Shown in pieces: positions 22,301-33,808 of a DNA stretch of 64,000 nucleotides (position 1 is its first letter; every line of letters starts with the position of its first letter). The translations under genes and the position numbers were made by a program. The stretch is from positions 577,566 to 641,565 of the forward strand of contig NW_018149253.1 of NCBI RefSeq assembly GCF_002042975.1, given 5' to 3'. Source of the stretch: Orbicella faveolata. Its lineage: Eukaryota > Cnidaria > Anthozoa > Scleractinia > Merulinidae. The notes beneath the pieces are model-generated. The model was not told the DNA's origin. It saw only the letters and a list, made by a program, of their open reading frames with translations, and did no database searches.

Positions 22301-24276
22301 GTGATCAATCACAAGCACAGACTTAATTTTTAACTGACGTCATCATTTCACCCGAAGATTAAAAACAAAAAAACAACTGAAATGGCGGAGAGATGCGAGG
22401 AATCGTCTTATAGTTCTAGTCACAGTAGATTCCTGTGAAGATTTTGAAGGCTAGAAATAGACCGGTCTGTAAATATACCATGACATAGGCTTAGTGTGGG
22501 AATTGCGCACTCCTAGTGATGGACACCTGGTTGCAATCAAGCATGCAATCAACATGTCAAGGTTCGAGCCCGTTGATAAAAATTACGGAACGGATTCATA
22601 GCCACCTGAATTGAGAAAAAAAAAATACATCAAGGGATTTTGAATCCAACTTTGGCAAAAACTTGATTAAGTTTTTTCCGTCAGTAAAAAAGCACCAATG
22701 ATTGTGCAGTTGTTTCATTCCATTACTGTAGCATCAGCTTAAAACGAGAGGCTTAATGTAAAAGGCTTAACCATCATCCATCGGCCGGCAAACAAATACA
22801 AATTGACCAATTGATTTCGGATTGGAGGGGGCGGGGGAGGTCAGGGAATGAAAAGTCTTAACAATTCAAGGATACAACTGATTTTAGGAGGTCCACCATA
22901 TCTGCTACGGATGGGAGTTGGCATCATATCTGTGCAACGTGGGAGAGTGTCACTGGATCATGGCAGCTGCTTAAAAATGGCGTAGTTGTGGCAGCAGGTC
23001 GAGATTTGCAAAGAGGTATGACCTCTTCCTTCTCAATCCAATCATTGATGAAGATTAAAAAATTTAATTCTCTGGTCTCAAAGAAAATTTTAAAGGTGTA
23101 CATAGCAATTTTCCGTACTGTATCGTGGCGAACCCGACTTGATCGAATTTCTGAGGTGGTCGCGTAAGAGAGCTACTATCCGTGCTACATTCTACATTCT
23201 TTTTTAAGTGCTTTGTCTGATATATTTTTCTTACTCTGAGGTACTCATCCAACTACAAAAGAGAGACACAGGGCAACAGTGCTCGTGCGAGTTTTTAAAG
23301 CTCTTATTGTACTCACCGTGACATGATCGGAATATCAACGTTATTTAAAAAAAAAAAAATACAATACAACGCATCTTCTGAGTTTGAAGTCAGAGATGCG
23401 GCATCTGTAAACAAAGGCTAGGATCCTTGCACTGCGCTCAGACTCCGAGGTTTACCAAACAAACCCTTTGTAAATAGAGTTAACTATGTTGATTCTCATT
23501 TTAAGCAACTAGGGAGAGGGATTCCCATGCGTTGAACCACAGCCAGTTTCAGGCTCTAGGTAGTAGGGGACGAGCGAAAACAAAAGGACGAGAGAAAAAA
23601 TGAGGGAGTCCTTCCTCGTTTTTTCTCCCGCTCGTTTTCGCTCGTCCCCAGCTACCGAGAGCCTGGAACTGGCTGGGAACCACAGAGCCGTTTCTTTAGC
23701 GTGGCTTGAGTGTATTTTGAGACTTAGAGGAAATATTATGTTCTTTTCTTGACGAAGAGTTTTTTAATCATTTCCACCCTAATCACAACTTAACACTTGA
23801 TTGATCGGTACCGATAACTTCCGTTTTTCTTAATCTACAAATGAAGAAATTTCAAAAACTAAAAAAAAATTGAACTCCGTTGGGAAGGTTGGTATCGATT
23901 AAAATACCAAATCTCGCGAAATCAAACTAAAATCAGTTCAAATTTTCTACGTCAGTTTAACCTGCCCGCTGACCTGCACTTATTTTGACTCCATGTTTAA
24001 ATCTTATTTTTCTTAGGTCACGTAATACCTCAAGGAGGAGTACTGGTACTGGGTCAAGGGCAAGACTTAGCAGCTGGTGAATATGCGGGTCACCAGAGTT
24101 TTATTGGTGAACTAACAAGTGTCCAGTTATGGCACTTCGTATTGCCTGCTGCAGAAATAAACCGATTACTTCTTTCGTGCCAGATGGGGCGTGGAAACGT
24201 ACTCGCTTGGTCAGATGTTTTAAATGGCACTTTCAATGGAGCGGTCGAGTTGGTTTCAACATCTTCATGCAATTAG
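18723..24276 (+). CDS. PAN/apple-pentraxin fusion protein (pentraxin B), 5 exons
   Basis: CDS join: 18723-19040, 21224-21266, 21523-21739, 22888-23015, 24017-24276; 321 aa, phases 0/1/2/1, all joins in frame. The three pentraxin exons have the same phases as pentraxin A, and the first two have the same lengths (217 and 128 bp). Residues 1-25 are a hydrophobic leader; residues about 26-100 form a PAN/apple-like Cys module (WLNCVQLCFDEPHCISYNF). A 14-residue basic linker (DDCKMSPKKKFSAN) comes from the tiny exon 2. The pentraxin domain follows, with a full signature HHICATWES. The partner Cys of the conserved disulphide is Gly (FTIGFWMK), leaving the signature Cys unpaired. Calcium-ligand positions are eroded: SN for DN, GQGQD for EQD, Ala for E147. 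This suggests weak or absent calcium-dependent ligand binding (inference). The first exon could instead be 17677-17994. Exon 2 is supported by phase and splice sites only. Confidence 0.8.
19383..19539. repeat. Inverted-repeat element, GTTATTGACCAAG family (~157 bp)
   Basis: Left arm GTTATTGACCAAGTGTGAGG, with TCAAGATGGCTGGATATTGG, is mirrored by the right arm CCATCTTGATCGAACCAGCT and TGGTCAATAA; the centre is a tight hairpin CGTGTTTGTGGACCGAG / TCGAGGTCCATAAACACG. I recognise this as a very common coral MITE. A decayed relative is at about 35500-35625. Confidence 0.85.
19684..19812. repeat. Inverted-repeat element (~130 bp)
   Basis: TTAAAATCCAGCCTAA with AATAGACC on the left mirrors GGTCTATTG and TTAGGCTGGATTTTAATATA on the right. 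Confidence 0.7.
19989..20805. mobile_element. Foldback element with ~150-bp inverted arms (817 bp)
   Basis: The left arm GGTGCGGTAACACGGGCAAC continues through CAACTTGTCTCGCAACATTG and AACTTGTCTCGCAGCAAAAT. It is mirrored by the right arm ATTTTGCTGCGAGACAAG, CAATGTTGCGAGACAAGTTG and GTTGCCCGTATTACCGGACC. The interior (~500 bp) encodes nothing recognisable. It lies in intron 1 of the PAN-pentraxin gene. Confidence 0.85.
20944..21110. repeat. Inverted-repeat MITE-like element (~167 bp)
   Basis: CCATTTCCACATCCCCCATT with TTTGCCCCCCAAAATT on the left mirrors AATTTTGGGGGGCAAACC and TGGGGGGTGTGGAAATG on the right. It ends 113 bp upstream of exon 2 of the PAN-pentraxin gene. Confidence 0.85.
23541..23676. 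repeat. Inverted-repeat MITE-like element (~136 bp)
   Basis: AGCCAGTTTCAGGCTCTAGG with GGGGACGAGCGAAAAC on the left mirrors GTTTTCGCTCGTCCCC and GAGAGCCTGGAACTGGCT on the right. Located in the last intron of the PAN-pentraxin gene. Confidence 0.85.
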
Positions 24277-27200
24277 ATCTTTATAGTTATGCAGTATAGT
24301 ATGCTGGCAGCTAGTACCTACTGTTAATTCCCAGTGAGGTGGTTTGAGAAGAGAAGCGTTTTGCTGTCAACATAATTTTGTGTTTTAATATACTTAAAGC
24401 CTGCGTGCTATGGATTTTCGTGCTTGAAAGCTTTATTTCTGCAGCGGTGAGTGACCTAGCATTTTTTTCCCTTGGCTTTAATTAGCTCCAGACCAGCTGT
24501 TCCCTGATCAGCCAAAAGAAACAACCAGATATAACATTGTTAACGCGGAAAAATTTTAAGCATTGTTCCTGGCGCTCCTATCCTATGAATGAAAGACAAG
24601 TTGTTAGGTCGTCAATCGCAAACTTGTCTCCGTATTCCAGAACCGCTATGAAGACAAAGAGATTTGCTGACTTGCTCCAAGCCTCCTTGCTTTGTCTATA
24701 TTTCCACATTAAATGAATGGAATGGGTGAAAATGCATTGCAGGGAATATTTAAACTGATATGAATTTAATGTATTATTTGACAGCATTCTATGTTAGCCC
24801 AGTTAGTTCTTCTTTTAACAAAAAAGTTATGTCATAATATCATCCCATGGAAAGTCCAAAAAAATGGATGTTGGTATATTTACTCGCCCTTTTGCCGGGT
24901 TTGGCAACATTCGGAAAATGCATCCCTCATTACGTAGTTTGATTTAAGTTAAGCAGGAATTTTAAGGAAACTGGGACGAACAAAAGAGATTTGCCGCCTT
25001 ATTTTCAAACGAGGCTTCAGTCACCTAACCCGGTTTGCCCTAGATAAACTAAAAACATTTTTCTTTAATCTAGTCTAGAAAAATTTGTTCGCAGCTTTAC
25101 TCTTTTATACGCAGTACACTACGGGGATTCGGAAGGATATTAGAAAACCATCGTTCTATTTACCAAAATGAAGACGGTGTTCCATTTTCTCTTAGAAGAT
25201 AAATGCCCGCTTAAGGTCTAGGAACACTGCTAGTGGCCGCGCGAGGGGAACCTGGGCGGTTTGAGCTGGTCTTTTTAAGACCTTACTGAAAAGGGAATTA
25301 TTTTCTCAGAAATCATGGGAACGTTGGCCATAAAATTCTACCCATGATGAAGAATAGCGTGTTAGTGAGACGAAAGCAGACAAATTTCAGCCTCGCTGCA
25401 GGATTATTTTATTTTATTTCATTTTTAGCAAAATTTCAATATCAACCTGGTATTTTTTTAATTGAAAACATCTTCCCAACGACTCCGACGAATCTTCACA
25501 ATCGCGATAAGGATAATAATATTCATGGCATATTATCATCATTTTCTTGAACTGAAAGTGTGAAAGCAAGTTGTCGCCTCATGTTTTATTCGAGTCAAGA
25601 GTTCTCGGACAAGAATGAAGAATACAAAAGCAAAAACCGACACAACGTAGAATGATTTTTTGAAGGAGTACTATATTTCGGCTGGCCAAACCAGCCTTCT
25701 TCAGGTACAATGGAAGATTTTACATTGGTGCGTGTTTTTATGTAGCCGATATTTACGTAATACCGGAAATACGCAAAAGTAATAGATAGCGTAAATTGAA
25801 GATAAACATACGGTAAAATAAAATAACATGATAAAAGAACATAATAAAAGAAAACAAATGNATGTAGCTTAGACATCATTGTTCATTGCCCCTTGGGGAG
25901 TAAACCAGTAAACATGTAAATTACCAATGATTGTGAAAAAGGCTGGTCGAAAGTGAAACTATACATTTGTTGTCTAATAACTCGTCCATAAAATGGGGGG
26001 CGCTTATTCGGGGGGGGGGGCTTATTTTAATTTTGGCTGATAGGAGAGGCGCTTATTTGAGGGAGGGGGAGCGCTAATTCGAGGATTTACGGTATTCTCA
26101 CAACTGACTAAAACTAAAACATGTAGGTATTGGTCGGAAAAGAACAGGAACTTGCAACTGAGGAACAAATCGGTTTCAAACTGTTGTTACATAATGAATT
26201 TATGATATTAGTTTCTTCGCTAAAGGAACAAACAAAACTCGCTTTGCATGAACTGATGGATGCGATTTATCATGATGTTGAGTATAAAATGTAAAAACAC
26301 AGCCCGGACGTCAATAAAAAGAACAATAGCGGCAAAACTAAACGAAATTTGCAAATTGGAAGAAAAGTAAATATTATGGTTCTAAATCATCTGCCCTGGT
26401 ACTCGTTCAAAATATTATGGTATACGAGTCGTTACAGAGGTGTGTAAAGGGTGTGTAAAGTACTGTTAAGTAACTGGTCTTTTTTATGGGCGAATCTTTG
26501 TTTACAGTGTTATCCATGGCTATTCGAGTGAACCGGAGTGCTTGTCAGGTTTGCCAAACTGAAAAAAAAAAAAGAAAAAAACCTGCGGTGTTAACACTCT
26601 GTCAATACGTGAGATGGGAGTAGCCAAATTCAAAACAAAACCACTAAAATGGTTTTAGTGTGGAAAAAAGGAGTGTCCCTAGTCGAGGACTTCATTTCGG
26701 AGAAGGAAAAAAATGACAAATAGTTATATGCAGATTTATTCCATTGAAATTTTTTCAGAGAGTGAAATTTTTGACTTGGCAACCACAAGATATAAATTGT
26801 GTGTCACTTGGCATAACGAGTATTTTGCATTACAGAAGGTTTTCCTTACAGATATGAAGTTTTCATCGTGTAGCCATTCAATTTGTTATCAGGTGTACAG
26901 TAGACATTTCACATGGGCGACTTGTATGGCCCAGTTATGCCGAGGTAAGCTAATTTTACTTTTACAAAGAAATTAAAAGCGCAAAATTCGAACGCAAGGA
27001 CATCTGTAAGCCTGCTATTGAGCACTTTAGTAGACATCAAATTGTAGTTAACAAGAACCCCTGTACAAGGCTTTTTCTTTCATGAAAGTCCTTTGAAGAG
27101 AGCATTAACGTTTTTAACGCCATAAAGTGACTTTGGACAAAATGAAATTTTTGATTTTGAATTTGCAAATTAAGATAATAATAATGCTATTGTTTGACGT

Positions 27201-27957
27201 ATCTTTGTAGTATAGGCAGCGTATTTTAAGAAAATGAAGTATGCTATACAAACCGCACAAATATGGCTCAGCAATATTGGCCGCTACAAAACGCTAATGT
27301 TGCTACAATCTGAGCTAATCTGGAGCCATTCTTAATTACTATTCAGTCTGGAATACACAAACCTGACAACTGAATTGTAACTGATAAAAATTAGACACAA
27401 TAGGCGTCATGATTGTTTTCATGTTATAGTCCAAATAAGCCATGCGGTCTGCCAAGGTGCAAATATCAGAAAGAATACACAGGGCCTCAACCCTACCCCT
27501 TTACTGAACGCTGGTTTTGGCTTCACCTCATTGTCTTCCTGATCTTCTGTAATTCATTTGTTTTCCATGATTGTTTTGCGTGAGGGTTCGACTTCAATGG
27601 TGTTTAAGGTCACTCAACTCTTCGGCCACTGGAGTAGATGTCGGAGGTTTGACAAGGACATTAAAAATTCCTTTCTGATGACGGCAACTACAGAGATCCG
27701 TGTAGCGTTTTTGATTGGTTGTTACTTGCGCGCGAAAATTTGAAACCGCGAGCAACAACTAATGAATGAGCTGACACTACTTTGATCCCCACAGAGCAAC
27801 GTCATCAGATTGAAATTTTCAGGTCGATGCGCGGATGGCTCTCAGGCAGGAAAGAATCGAGAGATTAAATTAAGGCGCACTCAGGGTAACAAACATGAAG
27901 TCATTCGTCCTGACCTAAAACTCTGCTTTCTTTTCCTTCAGGTTACTGCTTGTGAGA
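24277..27957. other. Intergenic region between PAN-pentraxin and GCNT-like genes
   Basis: About 3.7 kb with no convincing gene. It contains a repeat remnant on the minus strand at about 25595-25725, including the motif GAAGAAGGCTGGTTTGGCCA. It also contains the N-bounded repeat copy at 25862-26096. The last part should hold the GCNT-like promoter and 5' UTR. A possible UTR splice acceptor (CTTCAG) ends at 27942, 15 bp before the start codon. Confidence 0.5.
25862..26096. repeat. Right-hand fragment of the TACCGTAA...TTATTCGAGG element
   Basis: Starts at the base after the N at 25861 and is essentially identical to 12908-13080 for about 170 bp. It then continues with its own G-rich module and ends CGAGGATTTACGGTA. 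Near-identity with a copy 13 kb away plus an N-defined edge suggests either recent activity or an assembler-placed repeat edge. Confidence 0.75.
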
Positions 27958-29864
27958 ATGTTTTCGTTTTGCATTCCACGGCGCAGGACAAAGCGTCGAA
28001 TTCTCTCCTCTTTATTGATTCTAGCCGTTCTTCTAACGTTTTGGTTGGTGCGTCAAGAAGTCAACAAAACAAAACGGGATGTACAATCGGTAATACCAAG
28101 TAACCTATTCTATATATTATCACGTGTACGTAATATTCGTGCCGAGTTAGTTGTTTCTAATGAGGCCTCACCTTGCATTTTCAAATGTAGAATACTTATG
28201 AATTTTATTTTCACATTGGAAGAACCCTCCCAAACTGATTCTAATGTCTACATTAAAAACTTAGGCTCTGCGGTCAAACGCACTGCGCACGCGTAGTCGT
28301 AACCTAAAATGTCGTTATATGTCGCAAATTTGCTTAGTTATCCACTTTCGCTGAAACCTGTTTTTATGGCGTCTTGTATTTTATTTTTTAGTACTGTACT
28401 CTTCAAGAATTTAATTAGGCCATTAAAATCGAAGCCAGAAAATTCAAAGACGTGACGAATGATGGGAAGAAACTAGAGGAGAGAAAGCCACAGACTTTTT
28501 TTCTCCTTCCCGTCATCCACCGCGTGTTGCAATTTCATCATAGCAGACGACTGGGTACGAGTCAGAAGCACACGTATTATGTATTCACTCGCGAGAAAGC
28601 ATTACGTTACTTGCATAGAAACCTGTCTTTAGGTATTCGGCTTAATTCAGAAAGAACTTCACTGAATTGTTTATCTACTGAACGGAGCCGTTGTCCCGTA
28701 AAAACTTGACACAGTCTCTAAAAGTTCATTTTCATTTTCTTTTAGTTTGAGGATGAAAGTTGGAACGAGTGCGTGACACTGATCCAGGGAAATTCTCCAA
28801 GCAAGTCGAGTCACGCACCTTCGCGTAGTGACGACGATGTCGTCCTAGAAACTTACAGTGCTAGAGAATGCTATTCCATCGCGCAAGAGCGTTTCCCTCA
28901 CCCTTCCCCATCGGATGATGAACTTGGCTTTCCAATTGCCTTCACGATTTCGGTGTATAAATCTGCTCAACTCTTGGAAAAACTCTTACAGGCCATTTAC
29001 ATGCCTCAGAACATCTACTGTATTCACATCGATTTAAAATCTTCCGACACTTTTCGCGCGGCGGTCACCGAGATGATTAGATGTCTACCAAATGTTTTCT
29101 CGTCAACGAAAAGCGTAGACGTTATATATCCACATATAAGTATCTTGTACGCGCAGTTCAACTGCATGGAGGACTTGGTTAGGACTAGTAACAACTGGAA
29201 GTATTTGATTAATCTTGTGGGGCAAGATTATCCTCTATATTCTAATCGTGAGTTGGTCAAAGCCTTACGCGGTCTTAGTGAAAAGAATAACATCCAAAGC
29301 TTCTCTCATCCGGATATAAAACGCCGCACTAAATACTCATACGAGGTCAAGCTGCAAACTGGGGGTTCAGACCATGGAACTTACAAATATTTGAAAACCT
29401 CCAGAAAGAAAGCACCCCCCCCGTTCAACATCGAACTTTACAAAGGCGCAAATCACGTGGCCTTGACCAAGGCATTTGTTGAATATATTTTGTTTAACAA
29501 GACCGCTCGGGCGTTTATCGAGTGGCTTTCAGACACAAGAAGTCCGCCAGAAACATTTTACTCTTCTTTACAGCAGCATCCAGGAGTCCCTGGCGGTGTG
29601 GTAGGCCAGCAGCCCGTTTTCATAATGCGCGCTATCAACTGGATCGAGAAAGATAGAGGTAAGCGGCCAAACTATGAGTGCCACGGAGAATGGATACGAC
29701 TAATCTGCTGGATTGACATCCGGGATTTACAGTGGGTTCTTGGTGAAACAATGCGCGGAAAGTTGTTTGTACAGAAGATACCGTTCGATTTTAATGACGA
29801 TGTACTTCGATGCTTATCAATTGCGCGGCAAAAGAGGAGTTATGGAGAGTACTTCTTCTCTTGA
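27958..29864 (+). CDS. Core-2/I-branching beta-1,6-N-acetylglucosaminyltransferase-like protein (GT14), 2 exons
   Basis: CDS join: 27958-28089 and 28746-29864, phase 0 join, 417 aa, a normal length for GCNT1-4 enzymes. Exon 1 encodes a short basic cytosolic tail (FCIPRRRTKRR) and a signal-anchor helix (ILSSLLILAVLLTFWLV), as expected for a Golgi type II protein. Exon 2 carries the GT14 catalytic domain. It includes FPIAFTISVYKSAQLLEKLL near the start, NCMEDLV, WKYLINLVGQDYPLYSNREL, the PPPFNIELYKGANHVALTKA segment, and SPPETF with the probable catalytic Glu. VPGG and a Cys-containing tail (LICWIDIRDLQWVL) follow. Known members add GlcNAc in beta-1,6 linkage to O-glycan cores or poly-lactosamine in the Golgi; acceptor specificity cannot be read here. 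A possible AATAAA lies at 30258. Confidence 0.88.
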
Positions 29865-29950
29865 GTTTATTACGTGGAATGGTCTTTACAACCTTAGCCT
29901 ATTCCACGAGATCGGCAAGACTTGAAGCTGCAAAGCGTCGATAACGGGGA

Positions 29951-29990
29951 GTAGCAAAAAAAAAAAAGAAGAAGAAGAAGAAGAAGAAGA
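29951..29990. repeat. (AAG)n-rich simple repeat
   Basis: A poly-A stretch followed by about eight AAG/GAA units just downstream of the GCNT-like stop codon. Confidence 0.85.
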
Positions 29991-30786
29991 ACAAAGGTCA
30001 AGTGCTTGAGACGAGGAGGGGCTTTTTTCCAAGCCCCGCCATTTTTCGTCACTCGCCATTTTAGGCGGTGTATCATGTTTTCCAGCTAACCTATAAACGC
30101 CTGGAACAGACTATTTCATTCTCACACTGTTGTCCTAAATGTTTTTCTCTGCCGAGTGCGGACAAAGGTGATCGATGATGTACTAGGGACGAGAATGAGA
30201 ATCGAATCACGATTGCTAAGAGCTCGCGCGCACCTTCCTCCCCCTTCCAAAAAAAGCAATAAAAACAATAGTAATAATTATAATAACAATTCTAATTGTA
30301 ATAACAACAATAAAGAAAAACAGAGGGGCAAATGCTGTTGTGGTTATAAAACTGGTTTTAGATGTTTGCTTCTTTGTTCGGAGGTTTGGTTTTATAATAG
30401 AGGTGTCTTGATTGTTGATTTTTTAAAGGCTCTTAAAATAGGTGGTATTTATTTTTGCAGAAACTATATAAAATGTAACTCTGATCACTGAGCTTATTTC
30501 ACTTTTCTTATGTCTGATTGTATCCACACTCAAACACGCGAACAGTTCACGTTTTGGTCAAATTCTCTAAGTTCAGATTCACTCGAAGGATATTTGATTC
30601 CCACTGGCAAGTCAGAAAACAGCGCTTGCACATGTTCAGGTTCTCGCCTTAAACTTCGTCATGTTACCCGGCGACAATCATGGGATAAACGCGAGCTAAG
30701 TCAAATTTGGCGGTCCTTCCTCGACCCAGGACCCAACCATGCACGACTTAACCATGCTTAAAAAAAAACAAAACTAGTTGGTAAAA

Positions 30787-33643
30787 CTACTTTCCATCCA
30801 GATTAGAACAAAACCCACCCTCTAAAACATCGATTTGCCGAAGAGTGAACGACCTGTTCTCAATAAAGCTATTTTCATCGAGTACTACACGACAGGCAAC
30901 GAGTGCCTTACACTGAGTACCCTTAGTAACAAGTGCATCCACGCCATCAACAAAACTATCCACGTAACTCTGGTCACGTGACGCCACGTGAGGGGTTCTT
31001 TGAAGCAACGTTTTGGCGGGAAAATCTGAAAAGAGGTGGGAAATCGCGCTGTTGAACGCTTCCACTTCTACGGACACGTGAGAGTCACTGAGGGTTATAG
31101 TCAATGGCTTGTAGTAATGGCCTATACTGTATTTGTACTGGGGATTTGCCACAACACAGTACAAACACTGACCGTAAACTTCGTTTTGATCTTGTTCGAG
31201 AACCCGCGAGCACGAACCGCAACCAATGTACACCAGTTTCTCAAGCTTCTCTTTCAGTCGATCCCTTGTGGATCCGGTTTGGTCCAAAACGATAACCTCA
31301 TCTTGACAATGGAATTGTGCCGAAGAAATCCTCGCTTCGACTTCAGCCAAGCCCGAGTATTTCGACTCCAGCAAATCGCGCAAGTTTGCGAATTTTCTAG
31401 CTTGCTCGGAGCCTCCGTCAAATCGTGACATGATAGAAAGTGCATTGTTGTCTTCTGGGGATAGTTTTGACTTAGTTGATCTAGGGGTCGAGTGAAGCGT
31501 CACACATCCATTATCACTGCTGTATTTGGCCGTGAGGAACTGGAATTCCCACACCTGCCCCAGTCCTTCTTGAAGCTGGTTCATCCACACGGCCTGTCTC
31601 CCCCAGAGGACGAGTTCTATTGTATCACATGGTCGCTCTGCTAAAACTGTAAGACAAAAGGATACAACTTGTGAGATTAATACTTTCATTGTCCGTAATA
31701 CGGTTAACTCTTGTCCCACTACCCTACTAACATATATGGACGTCGTCAAAACTGACTATGACCATACTTGAATTCACACGAAGTTTATAAGGTTAATTTA
31801 CATGCTACCAGTCCAAATTTCCAGGGAGACGTCGTGGGAAAGAGTTCTTTCAAGATGTGTTATAGCAACATACAGTAACACTCACCTGCTGTAATTTTGG
31901 TCAGTTGTTGACCACCAAAACGATAAGTACTCAATGACGGCGAGGTTCTGTGAACACTAATAAGCCTACCCCTGAAGTGAACCAAGGTGTTGTCACGTAG
32001 TTGCAGAATCTGAGTAAATTCAACATTTCTCTTTGTTAGAGAGGCAGCAAGGAGATAGGGATGTTCTGTTCTAGTCCATTTGACGAGGGCATCAAGTCTT
32101 CCTTGCGAAACTAACTTTAAGCAATTGTTTGAAAGCAGGCTTTTGGGTTGATGAAGATTGTAGAACCCCGAGCTGATTGTTGTCTGCCCAACATATTCCT
32201 CACGCCATTTCCCAACCTTGATCGATGTCGCAACAGCAAAATCACCTGCTGATATTTTATCAGTCCATGTTGAAGCTTCTCGCCACAATGTTAGTTTAAA
32301 ACAAGACTTTGACTCATCAGCGACAACCAGCGAAGACAGAGCTACAAAGCTTCCAGCATTCACACCCGACTTAACCTGAACTTCACGAGTGTCATTAACT
32401 TGAATAACAAAGAAGAGTAGATTTACCAAGGCGTTTTCTTGGGTGCATTCTTTGAGGACAGTAAGCTTGTCACAAACTCTTGGTACTGCAAAATCACGCA
32501 AAGAAATTCCAGGGTCACGAGCATTGTGATCGACAATTGTCAGAGAGACATCGGCATCCCTTCGGGAGGTCATCGGTTTAGAGATTTTTCTTCTACCTGT
32601 GCTTTTGTTAATTGGGCTGCAGATGTCACTAAATGAAGAAAAATTTTTGTCTTGAGCGTAAACGTCCTCCATTGTCAAATGATGTGTATCAGAATTACAA
32701 GAAAAATCTTGACTCTCGCCAGTCTTTCTTTTAACACCTCTATGATAGTCATCACTAGAAATGCTAGAGCTTCGAGCACTGTTCTCAACAAGAAGTCTTT
32801 GACTTGCAGACCTTATATCTTCAAATTCTTTCTGTAAATCTGAAAGGTTGTCAGCTGAGTGGCATTCCTTATCAAATCCAAATGACACCTCAAAAGGCAG
32901 TGAAGAGCTTTCACTGTTCCTAAATTCGCTTTCCAGGTAGAAACAAACCGACTCTTGAATTGCAAGTGGGTCATATTCAAGTTTGATGTCATTTTCATTG
33001 GTAAGTTCAACATCTCTGCTACCATTGTAACACTGCTGATCACAAACAACAAAGGAGTTTCCACTAAGCTGTAGGGTGGATTTCCTCCAGTGGTTGCCAG
33101 CATTCAGTTGACCTTCTGCACGATGTAAAAAATAAAAATAATCAATGACTTTACAATAAAGGGCATAAAAGAAATCGTTAAAAGAAAAGAAGACTGTTAA
33201 TTTCACTGAGAAACGATCAAGACACAAACATGTATCCAGATCTGAGTTTTCACCCCCCCCCNGGGGGGGGGGGGGGGGGGGGGAGGGTCTTGGCCCCCAC
33301 CGCTGAAATGGAATGGAACTAGCAATCGAAACTATGAACTTCCTGAGGCTCTGTATATTATTAAAAGGAAGGTATCCCTTACCTCCATAATTATTTCCTT
33401 ACTTGTTCCTTATCCCTAAAACTCCAAGATAATCTATTCCTTACCACCGCTACATGGTCGTTGGTGCGTTCATTTTCCACTCATTAACACCATGGAGGAA
33501 ACTACATGTAACTTACCTTTATTTTTAACGCTTGTCGTTTTTTGTATGCAATCTACACATACAATCGGGGCGGTGAAAATGAGAACTTTCGAGGGTTTTG
33601 ACGAGTCCTGTTCCGCAAGTCGTTCTGCTAGCTGTTCCGCCAT
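30787..33643 (-). CDS. SHLD2: Shieldin complex subunit 2 (SHLD2/FAM35A) orthologue, 3 exons
   Basis: CDS join on minus: 33643-33517, 33115-31886, 31646-30787; 738 aa, both introns phase 1, all in frame. In vertebrates SHLD2 is the ssDNA-binding subunit of shieldin (with SHLD1, SHLD3, REV7), acting after 53BP1-RIF1 to block resection and favour end joining. Exon 1 encodes VLIFTAPI near residue 20, resembling the conserved VHIFWGAPI of human SHLD2 that contacts SHLD3/REV7. A long low-complexity linker (residues about 45-230) follows. Three C-terminal OB-type regions come next; the first includes NLLFFVIQVNDTREVQVKSG, FKLTLWREASTWTDKISAGD and VGQTTISSGF. The last carries a zinc-binding motif (YIGCGSCSRV then YGQCLYC) with CxxC-x14-CxxC spacing identical to what I recall for human SHLD2. 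The start is the only Met of exon 1 before the motif. Somewhat shorter than human (835-904 aa), mostly in the linker. Confidence 0.9.
33241..33283. other. Poly-C / N / poly-G tract (assembly join)
   Basis: A run of C, one N, then about 20 G sits in the first intron of SHLD2. It resembles two contig ends with low-complexity tails joined by a single N. Confidence 0.7.
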
Positions 33644-33808
33644 GTTGGATTACGGGCAGCAGTTTAAATTTAAAGCTTATGCGCAGCTGACAACTTGAAC
33701 TTCTTTTTACAAAGAGCACCGCTGACAACTAGCGCGAAATCGAACAGTTTATCAGGTTGTACAGAACAGGCAAATTTGGGGAAATTGCTGTATCATTTAT
33801 CATCGACA
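33644..33808. promoter_or_regulatory. Putative bidirectional promoter, SHLD2 / C9orf85-like
   Basis: Only 165 bp separate the SHLD2 start codon (minus, 33643) from the C9orf85-like start codon (plus, 33809). Both 5' UTRs and both promoters must fit here unless non-coding first exons lie elsewhere. No TATA box is apparent. The short spacing and divergent orientation are the only evidence. Confidence 0.5.

Noticed and set aside
22495-22580. GGTTCGAGCCC B-box-like motif suggesting a tRNA or SINE
   Set aside because: No A-box at the right distance and no cloverleaf; at most a decayed SINE.
25595-25725. Minus-strand ORF with a PEEGWFGQPKYSTPS motif
   Set aside because: The motif comes from a dispersed repeat rather than a host gene. 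I cannot assign the element to a family, so only a repeat remnant is noted.
26713-26976. 87-codon plus-strand ORF
   Set aside because: No recognisable motif, no signal peptide, isolated in AT-rich intergenic DNA; consistent with chance.
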